DNA of 64,000 bases from Gemmatimonadaceae bacterium (GTDB lineage Bacteria; Gemmatimonadota; Gemmatimonadetes; Gemmatimonadales; Gemmatimonadaceae). The first letter of the stretch is position 1. Every line of letters begins with the position of its first letter. The DNA lies in assembly GCA_020846935.1 (NCBI GenBank), contig JADLCY010000007.1, positions 1-64,000 of the forward strand, read 5' to 3'. The position numbers and the translations under genes were made by a program. Under the pieces are notes generated by a model that saw only the letters and a list, made by a program, of their open reading frames with translations, did no database searches and was not told the origin of the DNA. Below, piece after piece: positions 33,801 to 42,995 of this stretch.

Positions 33801-34553
33801 GTGAAGATCGCTGTCTGCATCAAGCGCGTCCCGGAGATGGACGGCGCCTTCAGGATCGCGGCGTCTGGCCTGGCGGTCGACGAAACGGGCCTCAAGTGGG
33901 ACATCTCGGATTTCGATGGTTATGCCGTGGAGGCCGCGCTGCAGCTCACGGAGAAGGCCGGCGCCGGGGAGGTCACGGTCATCTCGTTAGGCCCGGTCGT
34001 TGTGCAGGAGACGCTGCGCAAGGCGCTCTCGATGGGCTGCGCGAAGGCCGTGCATCTGGCGTGTGACCAGGTGCCGGTGGATCCCTTCGCCATCGCGACG
34101 GCTCTCGCCGCGGAACTGCAGGGTGGCGGCTACGACCTCGTGATGTTCGGCAAGATGTCCATCGACTCGGCCAACGGCGCCGTGGGCCTGATGGTCGCCG
34201 AGCTGCTTGGATTGCCCATGGTGCACGCGTGCTCGAAGCTCGACATCGCCGGCGCGTCGGGCACGGCGCGCCGCGAGGTCGAAGGCGGTGGCGAGCTGGT
34301 CCGGTTCCCTCTGCCGGCCGTGGTGTCGATCGACGAAGGCATCGCGCGCCCGAGGTACCCGTCCCTCAAGGGCATCATGGCGGCAAAGAAGAAGCCGCTC
34401 GATTCGCGGCCGGCGCAACTCGGCAACGTAGCGCTTTCGGTGGTCCGCATGGAGCTGCCGTCTGCGCGCGCCGCGGGACGCATCATCGGCGAGGGCGCGG
34501 CGGCCGTGCCGGAACTCGTGCGACTCCTTCAGACCGAAGCCAAGGTACTCTGA
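33801..34553 (+). CDS. etfB: Electron transfer flavoprotein beta subunit
   Basis: A 250-residue protein from GTG. It shows the EtfB pattern: KIAVCIKRVPEMDGAFRI at the start, LKWDISDFDGYAVEAALQL, TVISLGPVVVQETLRKALSM, FGKMSIDSANGAVGLMVAEL, and the C-terminal ARPRYPSLKGIMAAKKK signature. With EtfA it shuttles electrons from acyl-CoA dehydrogenases, such as the glutaryl-CoA dehydrogenase at 11 kb, to a membrane quinone reductase. The stop overlaps the etfA start (TGATG), so the two are translated together. Confidence 0.95.
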   Translation: MKIAVCIKRVPEMDGAFRIAASGLAVDETGLKWDISDFDGYAVEAALQLTEKAGAGEVTVISLGPVVVQETLRKALSMGCAKAVHLACDQVPVDPFAIATALAAELQGGGYDLVMFGKMSIDSANGAVGLMVAELLGLPMVHACSKLDIAGASGTARREVEGGGELVRFPLPAVVSIDEGIARPRYPSLKGIMAAKKKPLDSRPAQLGNVALSVVRMELPSARAAGRIIGEGAAAVPELVRLLQTEAKVL

Positions 34554-35533
34554 TGTCCGACGTCCTCGTCATAGCTGAAGCGCGCGGTGGTGAGCCGCGC
34601 AAGATCGCCCTCGAGGCGCTCGCCGTTGCGCGGCCGCTCGCCGACCAGCTCGGTGGCAGTGTGCATGTGCTGTTGGCAGGCGCGCCCGGGGTCGGGGCAG
34701 GAGCCGTCACGTTAGGCGCCCACGGGGCGGACGCCGTGCTCGTGGCGGAGCACCCGGGGCTGGTCAACTACGACGCCGAGTCGCAGGCGGCGCTCGTGGC
34801 CGGCCGCGTGAAGTCGGGTGCGTATCGCGTGGTGGTATTCGGCGCGAGTGCCCAGGGTCGCGACCTCGCCCCGCGCACCGCGGCCAGGCTGCGCACCACG
34901 CTGGCCAGCGACGTTACGTCGGTCACGCTCGATGGCGACGCGCTGGTCGTCACGCATCCAGGCTATACCGGCAAGGTGATCCTCACGTTGCGACTGTCGG
35001 CAAACCCTGCGCTCGTTTCCGTCCGACCGGGCGCCGTTCAGCCGAAGCCCGTGGCGAAGGCCGGCGCGGTCGAGCAGGTCGCGCTCCCCGTCGAACCCGC
35101 CGCCTCTCGCGTGGTGACGACGGAGACGGTGCTTGGCGACACTCGGCAGTTGGACCTGGGCGAGGCGCCGGTGATCATCGCCGGTGGACGCGGACTCAAG
35201 GCCGCAGAGCACTTCGCCCTCGTCGAGGATCTCGCCACAGCGTTCGGCAACGCGGCCGTCGGCGCAACGCGCGCGGTGACGGACGAGGGCTGGCGGCCGC
35301 ACTCGGACCAGATCGGCCAGACCGGGCGGCTCGTGAGCCCCGATCTGTACGTGGCGGTCGGCATCTCCGGCGCGATCCAGCATCTCGCCGGCATGCGGAC
35401 GTCGCGGTGCATCGTCGCGATCAACAAGGACAAGGAGGCCCCGATCTTCAAGGTGGCCGACTATGGCATCGTGGGCGACGTTTTCGAGGTGGTCCCCGCG
35501 CTCACCGCGGCGGTGAGGACGGCCAGAGGGTAG
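34553..35533 (+). CDS. etfA: Electron transfer flavoprotein alpha subunit
   Basis: A 326-residue protein starting in the TGATG overlap with etfB. The N-terminal domain (VLVIAEARGGEPRKIALEAL; YRVVVFGASAQGRDLAPRTA) is followed by the C-terminal FAD domain: IIAGGRGLKAAEHFALVEDL, GATRAVTDEGWRPHSDQIGQ, TGRLVSPDLYVAVGISGAIQ and AINKDKEAPIFKVADYGIVG. The FAD-binding motifs are complete. The frame is open upstream of the chosen start, but that part is the etfB gene in another frame. Confidence 0.95.
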   Translation: MSDVLVIAEARGGEPRKIALEALAVARPLADQLGGSVHVLLAGAPGVGAGAVTLGAHGADAVLVAEHPGLVNYDAESQAALVAGRVKSGAYRVVVFGASAQGRDLAPRTAARLRTTLASDVTSVTLDGDALVVTHPGYTGKVILTLRLSANPALVSVRPGAVQPKPVAKAGAVEQVALPVEPAASRVVTTETVLGDTRQLDLGEAPVIIAGGRGLKAAEHFALVEDLATAFGNAAVGATRAVTDEGWRPHSDQIGQTGRLVSPDLYVAVGISGAIQHLAGMRTSRCIVAINKDKEAPIFKVADYGIVGDVFEVVPALTAAVRTARG

Positions 35534-35827
35534 CAAGAAAGGCGCGGGGGCAGGGAGAAGGGCAGCTGCCCGCACTGCGCCGGCGGCGCTGCCCGTTTCG
35601 GTCTGCGAACAGGATGCCGCGTACCGGGGTCGTCGTAAGCCCCGGTGCGCACGGTCGCTGCCAGCAAGGATGCCCTCGTCCCGAGGAGTCGCCTGGCATG
35701 CGGGGTGGTTCGCACGACGCCCGGGCAGGGCTCGCGTCCCGGCCTGCGCGCGGTTGATTATCCCCGTCGACGACGCCCCCACCTTCCACCCTCCTGATCG
35801 TTGGCTGACGACCGACCGACGCGGGCC

Positions 35828-37009
35828 ATGCGCGACACCCTGGAATGGGCGATTCGCCGCACGGGCCTCCCGTTGCCGACGCCGGTGTTCGGCCCTCGCG
35901 ACGCGTGGCCAGCGGAGGAGGCCGAGCGGGCGCCAACGGCGGCGGAGCGCAATGGCGCCGTTGCCGCTGCCGCGCTTGCGCTGATCGCGGCGCTGGGGCT
36001 GCTCTACACGCTCTACCTCGCGCGGCAGGTGATCCTGCCCGTCGTGATCGCCATCCTGCTCTCGTTCCTGCTGCGTGGGCCGGTGCGGTGGCTCCGGCGG
36101 CACCGCGTGCGCGAGCCCGTGGGTGCCGCGCTCGTCGTCTTTGGCGGGTTGATCGTGGCGGTGGTCGTGATGCTGTTGCTCGTTGGGCCAGCGACCAGTT
36201 GGCTGGCGCGCGCCCCGACCGTGGTGGAACAGGCCGACCAGAAACTGCGCACGCTCGTGCGCCCGTTGCTGCGGTTCGAGGCGACCGCCGCGCGCGTGGA
36301 GCAGATCGCGTCGGGTGCTACCACGGGGACAGGAGCAGCAGCACCTGCCGCGCCGGTCGCGTCGCCCACCGGCGGCATCCTGCGCAAGGCGTTCGGCGGC
36401 GCTGCCAACCTGCTCGTCGTGGCGGTGAGCATCATCTTCCTCACGTACTTTCTGTTGGCCTCGGGCGACCTGTTCATGCGCAAGCTCATGAAGGTGCTGC
36501 CCTACCGCGAGGAGCACTCGGGGGTTCCACAGCGCATCAGCGATGAGGTGGAGGCCGCGGTATCCGCATACCTCCGCACGTCCCTGCTCATCAACGTGGG
36601 ACTCGGCTTCGCCACGTGGGGGATCCTTCAGCTGCTCGGCATGCCCAACGCCGGGCTCTGGGGCGCGATGGCCGGCGTGCTCAACGTGGTGCCCTACCTC
36701 GGCGCGCTGCTCACCGCCGGCGTGCTGGCCGTGGCCGCGATCACCGTCTTCGATTCCATCGGGCACGCGCTGCTCGTTCCCATGGCCTTCTTCTTCCTCA
36801 ACATCATCGAGAGCAACGTGGTGACGCCGATGCTGATGGGGCGCACGTTTCCGCTCAACCCCGTCGCGTTGTTCATCGGTGTGCTCGTGTGGGGCTTCGT
36901 CTGGGGTATTCCCGGCGCGATCCTCGCCGTGCCCATCATGGTCACGCTCAAGATCCTCTGCGACCACATCCCCGCGCTGCGTCCGTTCGGAGAGTTCCTG
37001 GGTCAGTAG
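35828..37009 (+). CDS. AI-2E family (PerM/YdiK-type) transporter
   Basis: About 393 residues from ATG; a TTG 9 codons upstream is an alternative, and neither has an obvious ribosome site. Segments include a paired N-terminal hairpin of helices (AVAAAALALIAALGLLYTLY; LPVVIAILLSFLLRGPVRWL), GAALVVFGGLIVAVVVMLLL and a central soluble linker with low-complexity Ala/Pro. The C-terminal helices carry GILQLLGMPNAGLWGAMAGV, NVVPYLGALLTAG and NVVTPMLMGRTFPLNPVALF. The family was named for AI-2 export, but most members have unknown substrates or work as Na+/H+ antiporters. Confidence 0.9.
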   Translation: MRDTLEWAIRRTGLPLPTPVFGPRDAWPAEEAERAPTAAERNGAVAAAALALIAALGLLYTLYLARQVILPVVIAILLSFLLRGPVRWLRRHRVREPVGAALVVFGGLIVAVVVMLLLVGPATSWLARAPTVVEQADQKLRTLVRPLLRFEATAARVEQIASGATTGTGAAAPAAPVASPTGGILRKAFGGAANLLVVAVSIIFLTYFLLASGDLFMRKLMKVLPYREEHSGVPQRISDEVEAAVSAYLRTSLLINVGLGFATWGILQLLGMPNAGLWGAMAGVLNVVPYLGALLTAGVLAVAAITVFDSIGHALLVPMAFFFLNIIESNVVTPMLMGRTFPLNPVALFIGVLVWGFVWGIPGAILAVPIMVTLKILCDHIPALRPFGEFLGQ

Positions 37010-37151
37010 TCGAGGGCGCCAGGTCGGCGCGGCGCCTCAGGTCATCTGCTCACGTTTGGAGTTCCTGCCGAAGGCATCATCGAGGTTGCCTCACGCACCT
37101 GGCAGGGCGAATGTATGCGCACGGCCTACACCGACTCTGGAGGAATTGCGC

Positions 37152-37802
37152 ATGCGCAGCACCGTGCCTCTCGCGCTACTCGGCACCGCGTTGATGGCGA
37201 TCAGCACCGCAGGTGCCCAGGCACCAAAGACCACGTTTTTCATCACGAGCGCCGGCCCCGGGAAGGGCGCCGACCTTGGCGGCCTCGCCGGCGCCGACCG
37301 CCATTGCCGCGATCTGGCCGAAGCGGCGGGCATCACTGGCGTCACGTGGCACGCCTACCTGAGTCAGGCCGCGCGCGCCGGTCAGCCGGCGATCAACGCG
37401 CGTGACCGCATCGGACGCGGGCCGTGGTACAACGCCAAGGGCGTGATGGTGGCGCAGAATGTGGCCGACCTCCACTCCGACGCGAACAAGTTGTCCAAGG
37501 AGAACAGCCTGACGGAAAAGGGCGCCATGGTGAACGGGCGGGGCGACACGCCGAACATGCACGACGTGCTTACCGGCAGCCGACTCGACGGCACCGTCGC
37601 GCCGGACAGCACCGACACCACCTGCGGCAACTGGACGCGCAGCGATTCGACCGGCAGCGCCTTTGTCGGTCACCATGATCGACAGGGCGGTGGCGCCAAC
37701 CCCACGTCATGGAACATGGCGCACCCCTCCCGCGGTTGCGGCCAGCGTAACCTGCAGGCCACCGGTGGCAACGGCCTCTACTACTGCTTCGGCGTGTCCT
37801 GA
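37152..37802 (+). CDS. Secreted protein with endostatin/lectin-like domain
   Basis: A 216-residue protein with a signal peptide (MRSTVPLALLGTALMAISTA, then GAQ). The mature part (FFITSAGPGKGADLGGLAGA, DRHCRDLAEAAG, TWHAYLSQ, INARDRIGRGPWYNAKGVMV, SWNMAHPSRGCGQ, LYYCFGVS) resembles bacterial proteins assigned to the endostatin/C-type-lectin-like fold. Four Cys residues probably make two disulfides. A start upstream in the same frame would overlap the transporter gene. A strong terminator follows 24 bases after the stop. The function is unknown. Confidence 0.7.
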   Translation: MRSTVPLALLGTALMAISTAGAQAPKTTFFITSAGPGKGADLGGLAGADRHCRDLAEAAGITGVTWHAYLSQAARAGQPAINARDRIGRGPWYNAKGVMVAQNVADLHSDANKLSKENSLTEKGAMVNGRGDTPNMHDVLTGSRLDGTVAPDSTDTTCGNWTRSDSTGSAFVGHHDRQGGGANPTSWNMAHPSRGCGQRNLQATGGNGLYYCFGVS

Positions 37803-37826
37803 TCGACGCCCGGCGCACCCATAGGC

Positions 37827-37854
37827 GAAACGCCCGGGATTCCCCGGGCGTTTC
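37827..37854 (+). terminator. Hairpin terminator after the lectin-like gene
   Basis: GAAACGCCCGGG pairs perfectly with CCCGGGCGTTTC (12 bp) around a 4-base loop ATTC, followed by TGTTTG. It is a strong intrinsic-terminator shape although the T-run is interrupted. By symmetry (GAAA on the other side) it could act in both directions. Confidence 0.8.
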
Positions 37855-37900
37855 TGTTTGCGCGCCGCCCGATCCCCACCTGACGTTACCTCTCCGGGTG

Positions 37901-38055
37901 CTCGCGCCTGATGTTCTGCCGCGTCCTCGCGCCTGAACTTTCCGCCGAGCGCTCACGCCTTACGCTTCGCGCGGGCGCGTTCATGCCTGGTAGTTTGTGG
38001 AGACGCGCTCACACCTCATCGGCCGTGCTCACGCGTGCGTTTCCGCTCACGCAGA
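37901..38055. repeat. Degenerate tandem repeat, about seven copies
   Basis: A core like CTCRCGCCTN recurs at 37901, 37926, 37952, 37980, 38008, 38028 and 38046, with spacings of 25, 26, 28, 28, 20 and 18 bases. The intervals are T/G-rich and end in GCG. No frame gives a convincing protein. It lies between the terminator and the BIG2 lipoprotein gene, in a 376-base gap (37803-38178) with no supported gene. It may be a decayed minisatellite or a regulatory array. Confidence 0.5.
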
Positions 38056-38178
38056 CGGGCGTTCTGACCGCCTGACGAACCCCGTCGCCTCCGCCTGGCG
38101 AACCCTGTTGGCGGGCACGCGCCATGCATATGGTTGTCGCAGAACCGGCCTGTCCGGCGGACCTCAGAGCGCCCGTCG

Positions 38179-39579
38179 ATGCGCGAGCAGAACAACACAG
38201 ACCCGAGGTGGGTGAGGCGACAGCTTCGCCTCGACGCGCGCGGCGTTGCCGCCATCGCCATGGCCGTCGCCGTCCTCTCGTGCCACGAGGTCATCCCTGC
38301 CGACTCGATCGTGTCCCGCGTGGAGCTCTCGCCCATCGACGTGTCGCTCCTCGTAGGGCGTGACACGGCGTTGCGTGCCAGGGTGCAGCTGGGCTCCGGC
38401 ACGTTCCTGGAGCCTGGAGGCGTGTTCTGGTCGTCGGCCGATCCGGCGGTCGCGTCGGTCGATGCTGCCGGTCGCGTGAGCGCCGTCTCGGCCGGTAGTA
38501 CGCGCATAGCCGCGAGCGCGGGCGGCAAGTCGGCGCTCGCACTGATCACGGTCGCAGTGCCCCCGATCACCATCGTCCGTGTGGCGCCGGCCTCGTCGGG
38601 CGTGACGGTTGGCTCGTCGGTGACGCTGCGCGCCAATGCGCTCCTCTCGACCGGCGACACGGTCAAGGGACGCCCGGTGGCGTGGCGCACGAGCGCGTCG
38701 GGCGTGGCCACCGTGTCGACGGCGGGCGCCGTACAGGCGATGGCGCCGGGTTCGGCCACCATTACCGCCACGGTGGACGGCGTGAGCGGCACCGCGACGA
38801 TCAGCGTGACGCCGGTGCCGGTGGCCGCGGTCGCCGTCACGCCGGCACGGGCGTCGGTCATCGTGACAAACTCGGCGCAGCTTGCCGCCGCCACTCAGTC
38901 AGCGACCGGTGCGGTGCTCACGGGTCGAGTGGTGACCTGGTCGACGGACGCGCCGACGATCGCCACCGTGTCGACGACCGGCCTCGTCACGACGCTCAAC
39001 ACCGGCACCGCGACGATCACCGCGACCAGCGAGGGTCGGCGCGGGACTTCGCGGATCACCGTGCTGCCGATTCCTGTGCGCTCGGTGAGCATCCTGCCCA
39101 CGAGCGTCGACCTGCTGGTCGGCGCGACCGCGCGGCTGACCGCGGTGCCTCGTGATTCGGCGGGCACGGCGCTCCCCGGCCGACGGGTCAGCTGGAGCAG
39201 CTCCCAGCCATCGATCGCCACAGTGGACTCCACCGGCCTCGCGGTGGCCGTCGCGCCCGGTGTCGCGAGCATCACCGCGACCGCGGAGGGACGAAGCGCG
39301 TCGTCCCAGCTCACGGCGACGCTGCCACCGGTGGCCGCCGTGACGGTGGCACCGGCCACGCTGTCGATGAGCCGCAATCGGTCCCTGCAGTTCGTTGCCA
39401 CCCCGCGCGACGCGCACGGTCAGCCGCTCACCGGCCGCGTGGTGACCTGGCTCTCCGGATCGCCCTCGATCGCCCGGGTGGACGCCAATGGGCTCGTCAC
39501 GTCCCTAACGGTCGGCACCGTGCTGATCATTGCGACGTCCGAGGGGCAGCGCGGAATCGCCACCGTCACGGTGCGCTGA
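38179..39579 (+). CDS. Surface lipoprotein with tandem BIG2 (Ig-like) domains
   Basis: A 466-residue protein beginning with a basic region and a hydrophobic stretch ending in a lipobox (AIAMAVAVLSC). It then has about five repeats of an Ig-like group 2 domain of about 80-85 residues, each with the patterns VxWxSSxPxxATVDxxGxVxA and GxAxITATxEG (for example ASVDAAGRVSAVSAGSTRIA; ATVSTTGLVTTLNTGTATIT; ATVDSTGLAVAVAPGVASIT). Such repeats form elongated stalks in adhesins. No enzyme domain is present. A TTG 15 codons upstream is an alternative start. Thr/Ser/Ala/Val richness is normal for the family. Confidence 0.85.
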   Translation: MREQNNTDPRWVRRQLRLDARGVAAIAMAVAVLSCHEVIPADSIVSRVELSPIDVSLLVGRDTALRARVQLGSGTFLEPGGVFWSSADPAVASVDAAGRVSAVSAGSTRIAASAGGKSALALITVAVPPITIVRVAPASSGVTVGSSVTLRANALLSTGDTVKGRPVAWRTSASGVATVSTAGAVQAMAPGSATITATVDGVSGTATISVTPVPVAAVAVTPARASVIVTNSAQLAAATQSATGAVLTGRVVTWSTDAPTIATVSTTGLVTTLNTGTATITATSEGRRGTSRITVLPIPVRSVSILPTSVDLLVGATARLTAVPRDSAGTALPGRRVSWSSSQPSIATVDSTGLAVAVAPGVASITATAEGRSASSQLTATLPPVAAVTVAPATLSMSRNRSLQFVATPRDAHGQPLTGRVVTWLSGSPSIARVDANGLVTSLTVGTVLIIATSEGQRGIATVTVR

Positions 39580-39648
39580 GGCGCCATTCGACAGGGCGCG
39601 GCACCGGGCGTACGTTGAGGCGTTGCGTCCTCCGAACCGGAGCTGTCC

Positions 39649-41703
39649 ATGCGTCCCCTCTGTCTGTTCCCGCTCGTTGCCGCCTGCGTCGCGATCGCGC
39701 CCGTCGTGGTCGCGCAGGAAAGGCCGTCGGATACCCTGCTCACCGTCAATCACTATCTCGACTTCGAGACGGTCAGCGATGCGAAGATCGCCCCGGACGG
39801 CCGGCGCGTGATCTACTCGCGCCGGTTCGTCGACAAACAGAAGGATGCCTTCGAGTCGGCGCTCTGGATCATGAACGCCGACGGCTCGGAGAATCGCTTC
39901 CTGGCGCGCGGCTCGAGCCCGGTGTGGTCTCCGGACGGCACGAGGATCGCCTACGTTGCCGAGGGAGAACCCCGGGGTCCGCAGGTGTTCGTACGATGGA
40001 TGAACGCGGAGGGGGCGACGTCACAGGTGACGCGCGTGGAGTATGGGCCGGCTGACGTGCAGTGGTCGCCCGATGGTCGGTGGATCGGCTTTTCCATGTT
40101 TGCGCCGAAGCCGAATGTGTGGGCGATCGACATGCCGTCCCCTCCGCCGGGCGCGACGTGGACGCCGGCGCCCCGTTACGTGAACACGCTGCACTATCGC
40201 GCCGATCGTCGAGGGTTTCTGGAATCGGGTTTCGTGCACCTGTACGTGGTGCCCGCGGAGGGTGGGACGCCCCGGCAGCTCACGAAGGGCGACTGGAACG
40301 CGGGCTCGCGGTTCGACGGTCAGCCCGGATCGGTGGGCTGGAGCTGGACGCCCGACGGGCGTTCGATCGTGTTCGACGGGCTGATGGACCCGAAGGCCGA
40401 CCTCAACTACCGCGACTCGGATATCAACGTCGTCGATGTCGCGACCGGCGCGCTGCGCAAGCTGACGGCCCAGCGGGGCTCGTGGTCGCGGCCCGCGGTG
40501 TCGCCCGACGGCCAGTGGATCGCGTTCTCCGGCTACGCCGCGACGCCGCAGACCTACAAGACGTCCGAGCTGTTCGTCATGAAGCTCGACGGTTCGGCCC
40601 AACGAAAGCTCTCGGCCGACCTCGACCGTGATGTGGGCGACCTCACCTGGGCGCGGGACAACAGCGGCGTGTACTTCAGCGCCGCGGACCGGGGAACGAG
40701 CAACGTGCACTTCGCGGCGCTGAACGGCGGCGTGCGCCCGGTGACGACGGGCACGCACATGCTCTCGTTAGGCTCGGCGGCCACGACCGGCGTCGCGGCC
40801 GGCATCCGCTCGGCGCCGAGCGAGCCGCCGGATGTGGTCAAGTTCGCGCTCACCGGCGCGGGCGGCCTCACGAAGCTCACGAGCGTGAACGCCGACATCC
40901 TGGGCAACAAGGCGCTCGCAACGCTCGAGGAGCTGGTGGTGACGTCGACCAGCGGGACGAAGGTGCAGGGCTGGATCGTCAAGCCGCCCGGCTTCGACGC
41001 GTCGAAGAAGTGGCCGCTGATCATGGAGATCCACGGCGGGCCGCACGGCATGTACAACGTCGGCTTCAGCTACATGTACCAGAACTTCGCGGCCAACGGC
41101 TACGTGGTGCTCTACACGAACCCGCGTGGCTCGACGGGCTACGGCACCGACTTCGGCAACGCGATCAACAAGAAGTATCCCGGCGTCGACTACGACGATC
41201 TCATGGCTGCCGTGGACTCCGTCGTGGGGCGCGGCTACGTGGACGTGTCACGCATGTACGTTGGCGGCTGTTCCGGCGGCGGTGTGCTGTCGAGCTGGGT
41301 GATCGGTCACACGAACAAGTTCGCGGGTGCGGCGGTGCGTTGCCCGGTGATGAACTGGATCTCGTTCGCCGGCAACGCCGACATTCCGTACTTTGGCCAT
41401 GCGTGGTTCGAGAAGCCCTATTGGGAGGATCCCAAGCCGTGGCTCGAACAGTCGCCCCTGATGTACGTGGGGAACGTCACGACGCCGACGGTGATCATGA
41501 CCGGGGAACTCGACCTGCGAACGCCGATGGCGCAGTCGGAGGAGTATTACACCGCGCTCAAGATGCGCGGCGTGCCGACGGCGCTGCTGCGGTTTGCCGG
41601 CGAGTTTCACGGCACGGGGTCGAAGCCGAGCAACTTCATGAGGACCCAGCTGTACATGATGAGCTGGTACCAGCAGCACAAGCGCGATCGAGCGTCGATG
41701 TGA
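39649..41703 (+). CDS. Secreted S9 family peptidase (acylaminoacyl-peptidase/DPP type)
   Basis: A 684-residue protein with a signal peptide (LFPLVAACVAIAPVVVAQ). A seven-bladed WD40-like propeller (APDGRRVIYSRR, SPDGTRIAYV, SPDGRWIGFS, TPDGRSIVFDG, SPDGQWIAFSG) precedes the hydrolase domain. The triad is Ser542 in GGCSGGG, Asp622 in GELDLRTP and His654 in GEFHG. IHGGPHGMYNVGFSYMYQNF supplies the oxyanion part. It is the second S9 peptidase here (the other is at 376-2712) and fits a peptide-scavenging lifestyle. The stop overlaps the next gene's GTG. Confidence 0.94.
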   Translation: MRPLCLFPLVAACVAIAPVVVAQERPSDTLLTVNHYLDFETVSDAKIAPDGRRVIYSRRFVDKQKDAFESALWIMNADGSENRFLARGSSPVWSPDGTRIAYVAEGEPRGPQVFVRWMNAEGATSQVTRVEYGPADVQWSPDGRWIGFSMFAPKPNVWAIDMPSPPPGATWTPAPRYVNTLHYRADRRGFLESGFVHLYVVPAEGGTPRQLTKGDWNAGSRFDGQPGSVGWSWTPDGRSIVFDGLMDPKADLNYRDSDINVVDVATGALRKLTAQRGSWSRPAVSPDGQWIAFSGYAATPQTYKTSELFVMKLDGSAQRKLSADLDRDVGDLTWARDNSGVYFSAADRGTSNVHFAALNGGVRPVTTGTHMLSLGSAATTGVAAGIRSAPSEPPDVVKFALTGAGGLTKLTSVNADILGNKALATLEELVVTSTSGTKVQGWIVKPPGFDASKKWPLIMEIHGGPHGMYNVGFSYMYQNFAANGYVVLYTNPRGSTGYGTDFGNAINKKYPGVDYDDLMAAVDSVVGRGYVDVSRMYVGGCSGGGVLSSWVIGHTNKFAGAAVRCPVMNWISFAGNADIPYFGHAWFEKPYWEDPKPWLEQSPLMYVGNVTTPTVIMTGELDLRTPMAQSEEYYTALKMRGVPTALLRFAGEFHGTGSKPSNFMRTQLYMMSWYQQHKRDRASM

Positions 41704-42134
41704 GGCGCCGGCGTGTCGCGGTCGCGTGGGTCGCCGCGCTTCCCCTCGCGCCGTTGTCCATGGCGGCGCAGGGACAACCGACGGGCTGCGTGCGCATGAC
41801 GTTCGGTGTCTGGACACCGCCGCTCGACTGGCAGCACAACGGGCACCCGGATGCCATCGCACATGTGGCGGCTCGGTTGCGAGCCGTTCGGGACTCGGTC
41901 TACGCGGGCGCCGCGTCCGCGCAGGGGCGCGATGAGATGCAGTGGCTCGAGTCCCGCGGCACGCGCCAACTGCTCGTTTCACCCGCGTGGTGGCCGGCGG
42001 GCGTGCTCGTGACTTTCGACGCGGCTTCGCGCGGTGACACGCTCGACGGCGACGCCATTGCCCTCGTGGCCGATGGTGCGCGAGCTGCCCCGCGAGCCCG
42101 AGCCCGGGTGATTCGGCGACCGTGCAATGGCTGA
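41700..42134 (+). CDS. Small secreted protein, unknown
   Basis: 144 residues from a GTG overlapping the peptidase stop (GTGA). The N-terminus is Arg-rich then hydrophobic (VAVAWVAALPLAPLSMAAQG), so it is probably a signal peptide. The mature part includes VRMTFGVWTPPLDWQHNGHP, RQLLVSPAWWPAGVLVTFDA and DAIALVADGARAAPRARARV, ending near a Cys. I recognise no family. The coupling suggests coexpression with the S9 peptidase. Confidence 0.6.
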   Translation: MRRRRVAVAWVAALPLAPLSMAAQGQPTGCVRMTFGVWTPPLDWQHNGHPDAIAHVAARLRAVRDSVYAGAASAQGRDEMQWLESRGTRQLLVSPAWWPAGVLVTFDAASRGDTLDGDAIALVADGARAAPRARARVIRRPCNG

Positions 42135-42173
42135 TCGACGCCAGCTTCGGTACTCGCTGGGTGGTGGGGCCCC

Positions 42174-42932
42174 GTGAGCGTCTCCGTGCGAGCGGCGAGC
42201 CTCGAGGAGATCGCACCGTTGCGCCAGCGGTACGTCGACGCGCTGGCGTGTCAGGTGGTGCGCGACTCCATCCACGCTCGCCCTGGATGGACGACGGAAT
42301 ACGCCATCATCGGGGAGGAATCGATCATTGGATACGCCTCGGTGGCGGTGGGTGGACCGTGGTCCGGGATGCCCACCGTCTACGAGTACCATGTCGAGCC
42401 TCGCTGGCGGTCATCGGCATTCACCTGCTTCGAGGCATTCCTCGCGGTGTGTCGCCCGGGAGCCATGACGGCGCAGAGCAACGATATCCTCGCCACCGTC
42501 ATGCTGCACACCTATGCCCGGGACGTGTCGGTCGAGGCCATCCTGTTTGCCGACGTCGGTGCGACATCGCACTGTCCGGACGGCGCGACATTCCGGCAAC
42601 CGAACCCGGGGGAGATCGGCGACATCGCCGACCCGACGGGGAAATGGCGCGGAGTCGTGGAGTGGCACGGAGAGATCGTGGCAACGGGCGGCGCGCACCT
42701 TCACTACAACCACCCGTACGCTGACCTCTTCATGGAGACGTCGGAGCCGCATCGACGACGCGGCTTTGGCGCATTCCTGGTACAGGAGCTCAAGCGCATG
42801 TGCTACGCCGAAGGTCGCATCCCCGCGGCCCGGTGCAACGTGGGGAACGAAGCGTCGAGACGTACCCTGACCAGCGCGGGCTTCGCGCCGTGCGGGCACC
42901 TTCTGGTCGGCGCGCTGGACTGTGGTGGATGA
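42174..42932 (+). CDS. GNAT family N-acetyltransferase
   Basis: 252 residues from GTG. The acetyl-CoA-binding signature is in the C-terminal half: TSEPHRRRGFGAFLVQELKR (the R-R-x-G-F/Y-G motif), then CNVGNEASRRTLTSAGFAPC. The N-terminal half (VRAASLEEIAPLRQRYVDAL; VAVGGPWSGMPTVYEYHVEP) resembles a second, degenerate GNAT-like fold. Substrates cannot be predicted. It is convergent with the M1 peptidase gene. Confidence 0.85.
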   Translation: MSVSVRAASLEEIAPLRQRYVDALACQVVRDSIHARPGWTTEYAIIGEESIIGYASVAVGGPWSGMPTVYEYHVEPRWRSSAFTCFEAFLAVCRPGAMTAQSNDILATVMLHTYARDVSVEAILFADVGATSHCPDGATFRQPNPGEIGDIADPTGKWRGVVEWHGEIVATGGAHLHYNHPYADLFMETSEPHRRRGFGAFLVQELKRMCYAEGRIPAARCNVGNEASRRTLTSAGFAPCGHLLVGALDCGG

Positions 42933-42995
42933 GATGTCACCGTGTTCCTGGTGGCAGCGCGCCATCGTCGCCGCCACCGGAGGACTCACGGGAGA

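Noticed and set aside
41700-42200. A frameshift near 42090 joining the small secreted protein to a frame reading GDSATVQWLIDASFGTRWV
   Set aside because: The second frame has no stop before running deep into the GNAT gene, and the first frame ends plausibly on its own.
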